From Acanthaster planci (Eukaryota; Echinodermata; Asteroidea; Valvatida; Acanthasteridae), in NCBI RefSeq assembly GCF_001949145.1, contig NW_019091409.1, forward strand, positions 390,801 through 454,800: a stretch of DNA of 64,000 bases, in the 5' to 3' direction. The position numbers and the translations under genes are program-made. Positions within the stretch are counted from its first letter, which is position 1. Every line of letters begins with the position of its first letter. The notes beneath the pieces are model-generated. The model saw nothing but the letters and a program-made list of their open reading frames with translations. It did not search any database and was not told the origin of the DNA. Positions 63,763 to 64,000 of this stretch are shown here, piece by piece.

Positions 63763-63991
63763 CAATAAAGTTGAAACGGATCCAAATGCACCTCGGGTAC
63801 AAATTTCTAGAGATGGTAGGCATCTTATTCTTGCCGGGTACAACGTGTATGGCCCTCGTTGGGAGCATGTTGTTAGTTATGTCCAACGAAACGCTGTTTC
63901 ACGAAGGCCTCATTCCCGAGTTGTATCAACAGAGGAGCAATGCACAGTTGAGGAGGAGGGTGACGGAAGCCATGACACGAGACGTTGCAAG
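63763..63991 (+). CDS. Candidate internal exon of an unknown plus-strand gene
   Basis: TTTCTACCAG at 63762 followed by 229 open bases and AAG/GTATAT at 63991-63992 gives a plausible internal exon (enters with one base, ends in phase 0, 76 codons). The peptide looks real (APRVQISRDGRHLILAGYNV, WEHVVSYVQRN, and an acidic EEEGDGSHD segment). No stop occurs up to the window end. No family recognised; the rest of the gene would lie to the right. Confidence 0.35.
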
Positions 63992-64000
63992 GTATATCTT

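Overview
The window is a piece of an intron-rich, AT-rich animal nuclear genome with one assembly gap of N at 49447-49748. Two split genes with canonical GT-AG introns can be reconstructed in full from the sequence, both on the minus strand. The first (20783-45383, 11 coding exons, 807 residues) is prohormone convertase 2 (PCSK2), a subtilisin/kexin-type endoprotease of the regulated secretory pathway. The second (50673-53961, 4 coding exons, 378 residues) is an actin-related protein of conventional actin length whose two phosphate-binding loops are altered. The transposable-element mix (Ty3/gypsy, CR1/L2-type LINEs with a PHD finger, a foldback element, many MITEs) and the frequent TACATGTA and AGGCCT words suggest a marine invertebrate deuterostome such as an echinoderm, hemichordate or amphioxus. 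That placement is an inference and is weak.

Layout. 1-1300: a foldback-type inverted-repeat element built of degenerate units of about 53 bp. 1300-11700: mostly unannotated sequence with two MITE-like elements, a dispersed repeat and two weak coding candidates. 11781-15100: a decayed Ty3/gypsy retrotransposon (minus strand) in which zinc knuckle, protease, reverse transcriptase, RNase H, integrase and C-terminal tail can all be recognised. 15780-16760: a GC-rich segment next to an internally deleted mariner-like transposase. 16820-20600: mostly featureless, with two copies of a three-copy dispersed repeat. 20783-45383: PCSK2, with introns of 0.3 to 11.6 kb carrying MITEs, palindromes and the third repeat copy. 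47930-49980: a broken LINE with PHD finger and endonuclease domain; most of its reverse transcriptase is missing at the gap. 50673-53961: the actin-related gene. 54000-64000: no confident gene; a tandem duplication, a hairpin element, a LINE 3' fragment, a 64-bp tandem repeat and a candidate exon running to the window end.

The two genes are on the same strand, but nothing in the sequence links them functionally. The strongest unusual points are the PC2 protein's C-terminal tail of about 180 residues (vertebrate PC2 has about 50 after the P domain) and a longer linker after the propeptide cleavage site; the actin-related protein that keeps the adenine-side motif but has lost the acidic residues of both phosphate loops; the foldback element; and two intronic hairpins with precursor-microRNA-like geometry.
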